This document shows positions 16,905 through 25,479 of a stretch of 64,000 nucleotides of DNA, in pieces. The stretch spans positions 1,364,001 through 1,428,000 of the forward strand of contig OZ241903.1 in the NCBI GenBank assembly GCA_965203635.1, written 5' to 3'. Below the pieces are notes generated by a model, which did not search any database, was not told the DNA's origin, and was given only the letters and a program-made list of their open reading frames with translations. The translations under genes and the position numbers were made by a program. The DNA is from Aldehydirespirator sp965203635 (GTDB lineage Bacteria > Actinomycetota > Acidimicrobiia > Acidimicrobiales > Aldehydirespiratoraceae). The first letter of the stretch is position 1, and each line of letters starts with the position of its first letter.

Positions 16905-18458
16905 ATGACACGCACAGACCAGACCAAGATCCGACGCCCCAAGTATGAACCCACCGACCGGGAGCGATTAGTTCTCGATCAGGTCGAGAACCCGCGCTAC
17001 GACCGGCAGATCGTCAACGGCTTGGACCCCTTCATCGACGACGGCGCGCCCGCCGACATGGAGGGCTTCTACACACCGGAGGAACTGGCTGAACTGGGGG
17101 AGCTCCGCGGCACCGACCGCGACGTCGAGACCCGGATGCCGGTGAAGATCACCCGCCACTACTTCGAGATGGCCAGGGTCAGTCCGGCCCTCCAGAAGCT
17201 CGTCAAGGCCTCGGCCGACGAGACCGCCAACCTCGAGGGTGACGAGGACCCTGCCGGGCAGCTCGACTACAGCCCGGTCGAGGGACTGCTCCACAAGTAC
17301 GAGATGGCGCTGCTGTACGTGATCTCCACCTGCTCGGCCCACTGCCGGTTCTGCTACCGGGAGGAGCTGATTGCCCGAAAGGACATCGCGCGGGCCGACG
17401 GCACCGTCAAGAAGAAGGGCCTCGCCCAGCTCGCCGAAGTGACCGACTACATCAGGGCCCACAACGCCGCGGTCACCGCCAACGGGGGCGCACACCCCGA
17501 GACCGGGCGACCCAAGCTGCGCGAAGTGCTGCTCTCAGGCGGCGATCCGATGGTGTTGCCCAACTCCAAGCTGGCCGGCTGGTTCACTGCACTGGCCGAA
17601 GCCGGCGCGGAGGTGATCCGCGTCGGCACCAAGGAGCTGGCCTTCCATCCCGACCGGTTCGACGACGCCTTCATGTCGATGCTGGACCGGTTCCACGAGG
17701 TCTACCCGGACGTGGCGCTCCGCCTGATGGTCCACTTCAACCATCCCGACGAGCTGCTGCTCAAGACCAGCGACGGCGACTACGTCGAGGGCTCCAGCGG
17801 CCAGTACCAGTGGCATCCCAGTGTCAAGCGGGCCGTGGAGGCGGTCACCTCCAGGGGCTGGATCTGCGTCGAGAACCAGTCGCCGATCATCCGGGGCGTC
17901 AACGACGACCCCGACGCCCTCAGGATCCTGCAGCGGACCCTCAAGGCGGCCCGGATCGAGAACCACTACTTCTTCGGCGGGCGCAACATCGTCGCCTACA
18001 AGGCGTTCAACGTGCCCGTCGAGACCGCCTGGCGCATCCTCAACGAATCCCAGCAGGGACTCTCGGGGGTGGAGGCCCACGCCCGGCTCACCCTGGTGCA
18101 CTTCAAGGGCAAGACCGAGGTCGCCACGGTCACCGACGAGCCCATCCCGGGCCTGCCCGGCGCCGAGAACGGCGTGGTGGTGTTCAAGGTGCTCCGCAGC
18201 CCGGCCGACGCAGGCGACCGGGGCAAGACGGCCATCGTCGGGCGCAACCCCGAAGCTCTGTGGTTCGACGACTACGACGACAGGGTCATCGTGGACGAGG
18301 CCGGCCTGTTCAACTTCCAGAGGCCCCAGCGAGTGCGGATACCCGTCGCCCGGGAGGGGTCGAGCCCCGCGGGACAGACTCGCCGCACTCCGGCCGAGCG
18401 CCATCGCGACGGGGAGATCCACAAGCACCGGACTCCGGCCCAGCCCCGCAGTTCCTAA
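16905..18458 (+). CDS. KamA-like radical SAM protein (lysine 2,3-aminomutase family)
   Basis: 517 residues. The radical SAM cluster motif CSAHCRFC (C143, C147, C150) and LLSGGDPM are those of lysine/glutamate 2,3-aminomutases, which use SAM, a 4Fe-4S cluster and PLP. The PLP-lysine motif normally written PGGGGK is absent. The aligned stretch reads VHFKGKTEV (K401, K403), so PLP binding is uncertain. The C-terminal 60 residues are a basic, probably disordered tail. Beta-lysine compounds are used as osmolytes or in EF-P modification; neither role is shown here. It stands alone between serS and a flavin monooxygenase. Confidence 0.8.
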   Translation: MTRTDQTKIRRPKYEPTDRERLVLDQVENPRYDRQIVNGLDPFIDDGAPADMEGFYTPEELAELGELRGTDRDVETRMPVKITRHYFEMARVSPALQKLVKASADETANLEGDEDPAGQLDYSPVEGLLHKYEMALLYVISTCSAHCRFCYREELIARKDIARADGTVKKKGLAQLAEVTDYIRAHNAAVTANGGAHPETGRPKLREVLLSGGDPMVLPNSKLAGWFTALAEAGAEVIRVGTKELAFHPDRFDDAFMSMLDRFHEVYPDVALRLMVHFNHPDELLLKTSDGDYVEGSSGQYQWHPSVKRAVEAVTSRGWICVENQSPIIRGVNDDPDALRILQRTLKAARIENHYFFGGRNIVAYKAFNVPVETAWRILNESQQGLSGVEAHARLTLVHFKGKTEVATVTDEPIPGLPGAENGVVVFKVLRSPADAGDRGKTAIVGRNPEALWFDDYDDRVIVDEAGLFNFQRPQRVRIPVAREGSSPAGQTRRTPAERHRDGEIHKHRTPAQPRSS

Positions 18459-18482
18459 TCGAGTTCCTAATCGGCGCTGGGT

Positions 18483-19733
18483 TCAGGCCGCTACCAGCGA
18501 GTCGAGGTGGCTGGCCAGGTGTGAGACCAGGTCCCAGCTGTCGTCGCCGGCGCCGTGGATGAAGCTCGACTTGCGTCGACGAAGGAAGTTCAGCCCGATG
18601 ACGTACAGGCCGGGCGACTCGGTGACGACGCCGCCTTCGTGACGGATCTGGCCCTTGCGGTCGAGCACCGGCACGTCGAGCCACGAATAGTCGGGCCTGA
18701 AGCCGGTGGCCCAGACGATGGTGCGGATCTCGCCGCGGGCCAGATCGAGCCGCAGCGGCGGTGACGGCGGAACCCGGGTGGGCGCGAACCGCTCCGGCGG
18801 TCCCACATCGTCGACGCGGTGCTCCGCCGCCCACTCGTCGAAGGTGTCGAGGAGCCGGCCCTGCTTGAGATCGGCCAACTCGCACTTGTTGGTCAGCGAT
18901 CCCGACAGCAGCGCCTCGGTGCCCCGCAGGGCTGCGAGCCGCCCCACCAGGCTCACTCCCTGGTCGGTGAGGGCATTGAGGTCGAGCGTGGCCCGTTCGG
19001 GGGTCCCCACCAACTGGGGTGACGGGGTGCGGCGCACCCGCACGACGTCGTCGACCTCGTCGTAGCGCTCGTCGAAGAGGCCTGAGCGCTCCATCCACCA
19101 CAGGATGTCGCGGCCCCGGTACAGGCGGGGCATGCGCACATGCTCGCCGACCGCCACGGTGACGGGTCGGCCGGAGCGGTGCACCTCGTCGGCGATCTGG
19201 ACGCCGGTGGCCGAGGCGCCCACCACCAGCACCCCGCCGGGGTCCAGCCCGCCGGGGTTGCGGTACTCGAACGCGCTCAGAGCGGCGATGGGCGCGGGCA
19301 GCGAACCGCCCAGCTCCGGCACCTTGGCGACGTTGAACCCGCCCGAGGCCAGCACCACGCTCTTGCATTCCCAGCGGCCCCGGTCGGTGTCGACGATGTA
19401 GCCGTCCCCTGCCGACCGGACCGAAGTGACGGTGGTGCCGGTCCTGATCGGAGCGTCGACGAGCCGGGCGTAGTCCGACATGAACCGGACGACCTCCGGC
19501 ATCGACATGAAGCCGTCGGGGTCGCGGCCGCCGTGGGTTCCGTAGTCGTAGCCCGGCAGCCGGCTCTGCCAGTTGGGGGTCAGCAGCCGCAGCGAATCCC
19601 AGCGCTGGGTCCGCCAGGAGTTGGCCACCTCGCCCCGCTCGATCACGACGTGGTCGATGGAGCGCTCGGTGAGGCGGCGGCTGACGGCCAGGCCGGAGTG
19701 CCCGGCCCCCACAACGACAGTCGTCGTCTTCAT
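18483..19733 (-). CDS. Flavin-containing monooxygenase (CzcO-like)
   Basis: 416 residues. FAD motif VVVGAGHSGLAVSRRL (6-21), a second nucleotide motif VLVVGASATGVQIADE around 170, and the ATGFRPDYSW segment of group B flavin monooxygenases. Such enzymes oxygenate heteroatoms or ketones with NADPH. The WRTQRWDSLRLLTPNWQSRLPG segment (in two parts: WRTQRWDSLRLLT, PNWQSRLPG) is typical of the CzcO subgroup. It converges with the KamA gene and lies upstream of nothing obviously related. Substrate unknown. Confidence 0.88.
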   Translation of the reverse strand: MKTTTVVVGAGHSGLAVSRRLTERSIDHVVIERGEVANSWRTQRWDSLRLLTPNWQSRLPGYDYGTHGGRDPDGFMSMPEVVRFMSDYARLVDAPIRTGTTVTSVRSAGDGYIVDTDRGRWECKSVVLASGGFNVAKVPELGGSLPAPIAALSAFEYRNPGGLDPGGVLVVGASATGVQIADEVHRSGRPVTVAVGEHVRMPRLYRGRDILWWMERSGLFDERYDEVDDVVRVRRTPSPQLVGTPERATLDLNALTDQGVSLVGRLAALRGTEALLSGSLTNKCELADLKQGRLLDTFDEWAAEHRVDDVGPPERFAPTRVPPSPPLRLDLARGEIRTIVWATGFRPDYSWLDVPVLDRKGQIRHEGGVVTESPGLYVIGLNFLRRRKSSFIHGAGDDSWDLVSHLASHLDSLVAA

Positions 19734-19788
19734 GAATCCGCCAGACGACCTCTGAAGAGGTCTAGCAATCCCTCACGAGGTGAGGGGC

Positions 19789-20343
19789 CTATTGGACCTC
19801 TACGGTCACGTTGGTCGGGTTGGTGATGATGTCGTAGACGGCCGACCGCTTCTGGGACTGGGCCACCAGCGCCCTGATCTCGTCGGGGGTGGCGTCGGCA
19901 TCGATGTCATAGGAGACCTTGACGTCGTTGAATCCGTTGCGCACGTCGGGGTCGCCGCCGAGGATGCCGAGGATGTCCATGCTGCCCTGCAGCGTGGCCT
20001 TGACCGATCGCAGCTGGATCTCCCGGTTCTGGGCCACCGCGGCGACCCCGGCGGTGAGGCAGCTGGCCAGCCCGGCCAGGACCAGTTCGACCGGCGTCGC
20101 CGCGTTGTCCTCGGCCCCGAACACCAGGGGATGATCGGCCTCGAAGGTGAAGGTCGAGCGATGCTGGTGCTCCTCGCCGAGCCCGTGGTAGCTGTCGACC
20201 GAGGAGCGGCTGTGAGTGCCGTTCAACCACTCATTGGTGGCCTTCCAGGTGAACTGGGCCGCCTCGCGTGCCTCGGTGAGGGCGTTGCGGGCGCCCAGCA
20301 GGTGTTCGACGTTCACGCCGTTGTCGACGTTTGCGGTGGTCAT
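19789..20343 (-). CDS. OsmC-family peroxiredoxin
   Basis: 184 residues from ATG at 20343, preceded by AGGAGG. OsmC/Ohr proteins reduce organic peroxides with two cysteines. Here one is clear in ELVLAGLASCLTAGVAAVA, while the first Cys position common in Ohr is not evident. This resembles the OsmC subgroup with a single conserved cysteine. The frame extends up to 20445, but the Shine-Dalgarno decides for the shorter start. Its gene lies downstream of, and in the same direction as, the sterol-methyltransferase-like gene (119 bp gap). Confidence 0.87.
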   Translation of the reverse strand: MTTANVDNGVNVEHLLGARNALTEAREAAQFTWKATNEWLNGTHSRSSVDSYHGLGEEHQHRSTFTFEADHPLVFGAEDNAATPVELVLAGLASCLTAGVAAVAQNREIQLRSVKATLQGSMDILGILGGDPDVRNGFNDVKVSYDIDADATPDEIRALVAQSQKRSAVYDIITNPTNVTVEVQ

Positions 20344-20462
20344 CGGGTTGCTGCCTCCTGTGTAGACGGCGGTGACAGTTGCAATGTAGAGGCTCGCGAG
20401 CGAAAACCCGATCAATCCGATCAACTTTTCCGGGATTCGCCCCACCAGGCGCCGGTGGCGTC

Positions 20463-21506
20463 CTACAGGGGTTTGCGGGCCAGGAAGCAGTACAGCGGCG
20501 TGAAGATCCCCGATCGGCCGCCGGCGGCGTAGGCGTTGGCGGTCTGATCCAGCATCTTGATGACGTCGGCGGAGCCCTTCGGCAGGATCCTCAGCACCTC
20601 GGCCAGCCTGGCTCCCCCGCCGGCCGTCTTACGGCCCAGTGGAACCCCCTGCAGCGAATTGCCCAACGTCCTGCTCCATGTCTCCAGGGGCTGGTGCCAC
20701 GGCGTGGCGCAGCCGTTCTCCTCAGCGCCCCGATCCATCCCCTCGATGAGCTCGAACCCCACCGATTCGAGCATCCGGTCCACCTCGACAGTGGTTGCGA
20801 TGCCCTTGAGCGCGATGCCGTGCATGAGGTCCTGCTTCATGGCCAGATGCCGTTCGTCGTCTGGATCGAACCTGTCCGTCATGCACATCTCCTGACCCCA
20901 GAAGAGGGCTCCGGGCTTCAGCACCCGGTGGATCTCGGCGAAGGCGCCCGCCTTGTCCGGCGCATGGCACGTCGACTCGATTGCGTAGCCGCGGTCGAAC
21001 GTGCCGTCCGCGACGGCCGACATGTCCATGAAGCTGCACAGCAGGTAGTCGACCATGTGGTCGAGCCCGGCCGCGGTGTTCAACAACTTCGCCCTGTCCA
21101 TCTGGATCTCATTGATGTTGACCCCGACGACCCTGACTCCGGCCTCCGACGCAACCCGGCGCATCGGGCCTCCGAACCCGCAACCGACATCGACCACCGT
21201 CATGCCCTCGCTCAGCTCCAGCTTGTCGATCATCAGCCGCTGGTGCCGGACCTTGGAGTCCTCCACGGTCTCGCTGGGCGACAGCGGCGCGAAGTGCAGG
21301 GACTCGCCCCAACCCCATTCCATCAGCCCGTTGCTGATGTCGTAGTACTCCTTGACGGTCGCGGTGTGGTCGTAGCCCTCCGCCTCGGCATCCTGCGCGG
21401 CGGCTCGGTCGAGCCATCCGTCGAGGCGCCGTATCCGGCGGGCGACTCCACCCTCGACCCGGTCCGCCGCCCGCAGTCCGGTCAACACTCGTGACAGCTT
21501 GCTCAC
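20463..21506 (-). CDS. Sterol C24-methyltransferase-like SAM methyltransferase
   Basis: 347 residues, close to the length of fungal and plant sterol methyltransferases. All four signature regions of that family are recognisable in order: MEWGWGESLHF (62-72; family YEYGWGxSFHF), VDVGCGFGGPMRRVA (105-119), YAIESTCHAPD (174-184), and GQEMCMTDRFD (204-214). The C-terminus GIFTPLYCFLARKP also matches the family ending. Known family role: methyl transfer from SAM to C24 of the sterol side chain. Bacterial homologues exist but are rare, and other related methyltransferases act on tocopherols or fatty acids. No squalene or oxidosqualene cyclase is in the window, so a sterol substrate is inferred from motifs only. 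Confidence 0.78.
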   Translation of the reverse strand: MSKLSRVLTGLRAADRVEGGVARRIRRLDGWLDRAAAQDAEAEGYDHTATVKEYYDISNGLMEWGWGESLHFAPLSPSETVEDSKVRHQRLMIDKLELSEGMTVVDVGCGFGGPMRRVASEAGVRVVGVNINEIQMDRAKLLNTAAGLDHMVDYLLCSFMDMSAVADGTFDRGYAIESTCHAPDKAGAFAEIHRVLKPGALFWGQEMCMTDRFDPDDERHLAMKQDLMHGIALKGIATTVEVDRMLESVGFELIEGMDRGAEENGCATPWHQPLETWSRTLGNSLQGVPLGRKTAGGGARLAEVLRILPKGSADVIKMLDQTANAYAAGGRSGIFTPLYCFLARKPL

Positions 21507-21557
21507 GTGCGCAATCCTAGATGCGGGGCTACCGGATGCGGGCTTCTAGGTGGGGGA

Positions 21558-22469
21558 CTACTGGATGCGGGGCTCGGACGGCGGGGGGCCCAGGCGCTCG
21601 AACTCGGCCTCGACATCCTCGGTGGTGAGGGTGTCGGCCGCGAGGCGCCGGCGGCGCTCGGTGGCGTCGGCGTGGCGCTGGGCGGCCGAGAAGCGGAAGA
21701 ACCGGATGGCGATCAGGGTCCACAGGTAGAGGCCGCCCAGCACCTTCATGATCGCGCCGGCGGCCTGCTGGTCGGCGGCCACCGAGATCCCGAAGAGGCG
21801 CTGGGCGTGGTCGTAGACCGGGTACACCGAGCCCTCGGCGAAGGTCAGCCAGGCGGCCGGCACGGTTGGAATGATCGACATGGTGAACAGGTAGACCATC
21901 TTCATCGGCTCGGACAGGTGAAGCTCCCTCAGCGGGCCGACCACCGGCGTCCACATGGCCAGCGCACTGGCGAACATCAGCAGGTGCATGGCGTAGTGGA
22001 AGGGGCCGCTGCGGACCGACAGCTCCACCACGGTGTTCCAGTGCATCAGCGCCTGCAGGGCGTTGAAGGCCACCCCGGCCACCAGCGGATGGACCAGGCG
22101 GCGGATCACCCGGGCCGAGCGCGAGCCCTCGACCACGATTAGCCGGGCCAGCCACCCGGGCACGGCCATCAGCAGCAGAGGCGGCACCACGAAGCTGATG
22201 AGCAGGTGCTGCACCATGTGCGCCGAGTAGAGGTACTCCTCGGCGATGTCGTGCATGGGCCAGTCCGCCGAGACCCACAGCAGGGCAACACCGGCGACGA
22301 AGCACAGCCGCTGACGCCCCGTCACCGCGGCAGTAGCTCCTCCAGGACCGGCGACGGGGGCAACCACCCGCACCACGTAGAGGCCGAGGCCGACCACCGC
22401 CGCGACCAGCAGCCACACCTCAGGATGGAACTGGAAGCGCCAGGCGTCGGTCGCAGCCAGCGCGCCCAT
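21558..22469 (-). CDS. ctaG: Cytochrome c oxidase assembly protein CtaG (caa3 type)
   Basis: 303 residues with about seven membrane helices. Conserved histidine-bearing segments SADWPMHDIAEEYLYSAHM and QHLLISFVVPPLLLMAVP are those of the caa3_CtaG family, needed for assembly of caa3 oxidases and probably for copper insertion at CuB. It is the last gene of the oxidase operon, 3 bp after the subunit IV stop. The sequence after its stop contains short partial repeats of its own 3' end. Confidence 0.92.
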   Translation of the reverse strand: MGALAATDAWRFQFHPEVWLLVAAVVGLGLYVVRVVAPVAGPGGATAAVTGRQRLCFVAGVALLWVSADWPMHDIAEEYLYSAHMVQHLLISFVVPPLLLMAVPGWLARLIVVEGSRSARVIRRLVHPLVAGVAFNALQALMHWNTVVELSVRSGPFHYAMHLLMFASALAMWTPVVGPLRELHLSEPMKMVYLFTMSIIPTVPAAWLTFAEGSVYPVYDHAQRLFGISVAADQQAAGAIMKVLGGLYLWTLIAIRFFRFSAAQRHADATERRRRLAADTLTTEDVEAEFERLGPPPSEPRIQ

Positions 22470-22472
22470 GGG

Positions 22473-22829
22473 CTATACCCAGAACTCGAAGACGGTCAGC
22501 GTCACCACGTACACGCCGACGGCAAGGGTCAACCCGGCCGTGAACATCCGGCCGAACAGCTTGCTGTCGAAGCGCAGGTGCATGAACCAGGTGGCCACCA
22601 AATAGAACTTGACGATCATCATGAAGATGAGCGAGGGCACCAGGGCCACACCCCAGTCGAGCACCGTCTCGAAGTAGGTGAACACCTCGAGCGCGGTGAT
22701 GAGGGCCAGCACCACGGCGATCTTGACGTAGGCCCAGTCCGAGGGATGGGCGTGGCCCTCGTCGTCGTGGTGCTCTTCGGCCGCGTCGGCTTCGGGCTCG
22801 GAGTGCTCGGAGGTAGCGGTGTCGCTCAT
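22473..22829 (-). CDS. ctaF: Cytochrome c oxidase subunit IV
   Basis: 118 residues. A His/Glu-rich N-terminal cytoplasmic tail is followed by three helices, including VKFYLVATWFMHLRFDSKL, typical of the small fourth subunit of caa3/bacterial aa3 oxidases. It has no cofactors and probably stabilises the complex. Lies between subunit III and ctaG in the same orientation. Confidence 0.88.
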   Translation of the reverse strand: MSDTATSEHSEPEADAAEEHHDDEGHAHPSDWAYVKIAVVLALITALEVFTYFETVLDWGVALVPSLIFMMIVKFYLVATWFMHLRFDSKLFGRMFTAGLTLAVGVYVVTLTVFEFWV

Positions 22830-22869
22830 GGGATGGGGTAGCTCATGGGAGCAATGTCGCTCATGGGTC

Positions 22870-23481
22870 CTAGTCCGCGGGGATCAGGTAGATGACGGTG
22901 AAGATGAAGATCCACACGATGTCCACGAAGTGCCAGTAGAGGCCGACGATCTCCACCGTCTCGGCGTTGCGCTGCGTCAGCTTGCCCTTCACCGATGCCA
23001 CGAACAGCGACATCAGCATCACGATGCCGAGGCTCACGTGCACCCCGTGGAAGCCGGTCAGGGTGAAGAAGGCGCTGCTGGCCGGGTTGGTGGTGAAGGC
23101 CACGCCCTCACGGACGAAGCTGGTGAACTCGTACACCTGCCCGCCGATGAACACGCCGCCCAGCAGGGCGGTGGCCAGCAGCCAGGTGCGGCCGGCCTCG
23201 GCCTCGCCGCGGGACACGGCTGACAGGGCCAGCACCATCGTGAGCGAGCTCATCAGCAGCACGAACGAGCTGACCGACGTGAACGGGATGTCGAACACGT
23301 CGGTGGGCAGCGTGCGGCCGTTGCCGCGGGTCTTGTACAGCAGGTAGGTGGAGATCAGCCCGCCGAACAGCAGGCACTCCGAGCCCAGGAACACCCACAT
23401 GGCCAGCTTGGTGTGCGACAGGCCAGTTGTAGTGGCGTGCTCGTCGTGGCCGTGGTCCGCAACCACAGCTTCGGCGGTCAT
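22870..23481 (-). CDS. ctaE: Cytochrome c oxidase subunit III
   Basis: 203 residues with five helices, the short bacterial caa3 form. Seen: HTKLAMWVFLGSECLLFGGL at the N-terminus and FFTLTGFHGVHVSLGIVML and YWHFVDIVWIFIFTVIYL toward the C-terminus, all characteristic. ATGA overlap with the ctaD stop (23478-23481). Compare the second, divergent subunit III at 27519-28103. Confidence 0.94.
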   Translation of the reverse strand: MTAEAVVADHGHDEHATTTGLSHTKLAMWVFLGSECLLFGGLISTYLLYKTRGNGRTLPTDVFDIPFTSVSSFVLLMSSLTMVLALSAVSRGEAEAGRTWLLATALLGGVFIGGQVYEFTSFVREGVAFTTNPASSAFFTLTGFHGVHVSLGIVMLMSLFVASVKGKLTQRNAETVEIVGLYWHFVDIVWIFIFTVIYLIPAD

Positions 23482-25475
23482 GGCTCATCTCCGGCGTCGG
23501 CGGGCTCGTCCCCCGCCTCCTGGTGATCTTGGTGATCTTCTTCGTGGTGGTCGTGGGCGGCGTCGGGGTCGTCGACCGGTTCCAGCGCCCACGAGTACAG
23601 AGACGCGATCGTCAACAGGGCGCCGATCAGGGCGAGCCAGAGATTGAAGATCAGGCCGTAGCCGATGAGGGGCAATCCGACGGCCACCGCCAGCGGCCAG
23701 AAGGACGGCGACGGCAGGTGCACGCCGGTCGCCTCGCCGGTCTGGGCGGCCTCCTCCACGGTGGCGACCCGCACCACCTTGCCTTCTTCGTCCTCGGCGT
23801 ACTTGGTGTGCCACCAGTCGTCGCGGCTGTGCACCTGCGGCACCGTGTCGAAGTTGTGCACGGGCACCGGCGACGGGATCGACCATTCGAGCGTGCGGCC
23901 GTCCCAGGGGTCCGGGCCCGGCGGCGGCAGGTGCGGAGCGTCGCGCTTGGACTTCACCACGTTCCACATGAAGATGAGCACGCTCAAGGCGATCAGGAAC
24001 GAGCCGACGGTGGCCGCCATGTTCCAGAACTCGAAGCCGTATCCCCTGGCGTAGGTGTCGATGCGGCGCGACATGCCCTGCAGGCCCAGGATGTGCATCG
24101 GGCCGAAGGTGAGGTTGAAGCCCACCAGCATGATCCAGAAATTCCAGTTGCCGAGCCGCTCGTTCAGGAAGTGGCCCCACACCTTCGGCCACCAGAAGTA
24201 CAGGCCGGCGAACAGGCCGAGCACGCCGCCGCCGAAGATCACATAGTGGAAGTGGGCCACGATGTAGTAGGTGTCGGTCTGCTGGGTGTCGGCCGGCGCC
24301 ACCGAGTGGGTCACGCCGGACAGGCCGCCGATGGTGAACATGGCCACCGTGGCCACCGCGAACTTCATGGCCACTGTGAATTTGAGCTTCCCTCCCCACA
24401 TCGTGGCAAGCCAGTTGAGGACCTTCACCCCCGTCGGCACCGCGATGAACATGGTCGACAGGGAGAAGGCGGCCACCGAGATGGGGCCCATGCCCGACAC
24501 GAACATGTGGTGGGCCCACACGCCCCAGCCCATGAACCCGATGGCGATGCCCGAGAACACCATGAACTCGTAGCCGAACAGGGGCTTGCGGCTGAAGGTG
24601 GGGATCACCTCGGACACCACCCCGAACGCGGGCAGGATGATGATGTACACCTCGGGATGGCCGAAGATCCAGAACAGGTGCTGCCATAAGAGCGGGTCGG
24701 CGCCCGCGTCGGGGTTGAAGAACTGGGCGTCGAAGAGCCGGTCGAACATCAGCAGGAACAGCGCCACGGTGATCACCGGCAGCGCGAACAGCAGCAGGAA
24801 CTGGGTGATCAGCAGCATCCAGGTGAGCACCGGCATGCGCATCAGCGTCATGCCGGGGGCCCGCATGTTGAGGCAGGTGACGATCAGGTTCACCGACGAC
24901 ACCAGCGAGGCGATGCCCAGGATCTGCAGGCCGATGGCGTAGAAGTCCACGCCGTGGCTGGGTGAGAAGGCCACCCCGCTGTTGGTCGAGTAGCAGAACC
25001 AGCCGCAGTCGGCCCCGCCGCCGCCCACCATCCACGACGTGTTCAGGAAGATGGCTCCCGACAGCCAGATCCAGAACGACAGCGCGTTGAGGCGGGGGAA
25101 GGCGACGTCGCGAGCGCCGATCTGCAGGGGGATGAAGTAGTTCGAGAAGGCCGCGGCCAGCGGCATGATGAACAGGAACACCATGGTGACGCCGTGCATG
25201 GTGTACACCTGGTTGTAGACGTCGGCGCTGAGCACCGAGCCCTCCGGTGCGGCCAGCTGCAGGCGGATCAGCAGCGCCTCGACCCCGCCGACCAGGAAGA
25301 AGAACATGGCCGAGACGCCGTACAGGATCCCGATGCGCTTGTGGTCGACGGTGCTGAGCCAGTCGCGCCAGCCCCGGCCCCCCTGGGGGCGGGTGAACAC
25401 GCCGAGGGGCCGCTCGGCATAGCGGACGGAATCGCCGGGGCCCAGCTCGAGCGGAGTCTTCTCGGTTATCGCCAT
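23478..25475 (-). CDS. ctaD: Cytochrome c oxidase subunit I (active form)
   Basis: 665 residues. The catalytic subunit of a heme-copper oxygen reductase. All metal ligands are visible: H94 in YTMHGVTMVF (low-spin heme), H273 with Y277 in FGHPEVY, H322-H323 in WAHHMF (CuB), and H408 and H410 in VAHFHYVIFG (high-spin and low-spin heme). A C-terminal extension (about 560-665) has two extra helices and a His/Asp/Glu-rich tail, as in caa3 oxidases with fused subunit-III-like helices. Four bases from the subunit II stop. Confidence 0.97.
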   Translation of the reverse strand: MAITEKTPLELGPGDSVRYAERPLGVFTRPQGGRGWRDWLSTVDHKRIGILYGVSAMFFFLVGGVEALLIRLQLAAPEGSVLSADVYNQVYTMHGVTMVFLFIMPLAAAFSNYFIPLQIGARDVAFPRLNALSFWIWLSGAIFLNTSWMVGGGGADCGWFCYSTNSGVAFSPSHGVDFYAIGLQILGIASLVSSVNLIVTCLNMRAPGMTLMRMPVLTWMLLITQFLLLFALPVITVALFLLMFDRLFDAQFFNPDAGADPLLWQHLFWIFGHPEVYIIILPAFGVVSEVIPTFSRKPLFGYEFMVFSGIAIGFMGWGVWAHHMFVSGMGPISVAAFSLSTMFIAVPTGVKVLNWLATMWGGKLKFTVAMKFAVATVAMFTIGGLSGVTHSVAPADTQQTDTYYIVAHFHYVIFGGGVLGLFAGLYFWWPKVWGHFLNERLGNWNFWIMLVGFNLTFGPMHILGLQGMSRRIDTYARGYGFEFWNMAATVGSFLIALSVLIFMWNVVKSKRDAPHLPPPGPDPWDGRTLEWSIPSPVPVHNFDTVPQVHSRDDWWHTKYAEDEEGKVVRVATVEEAAQTGEATGVHLPSPSFWPLAVAVGLPLIGYGLIFNLWLALIGALLTIASLYSWALEPVDDPDAAHDHHEEDHQDHQEAGDEPADAGDEP

Positions 25476-25479
25476 GTCG

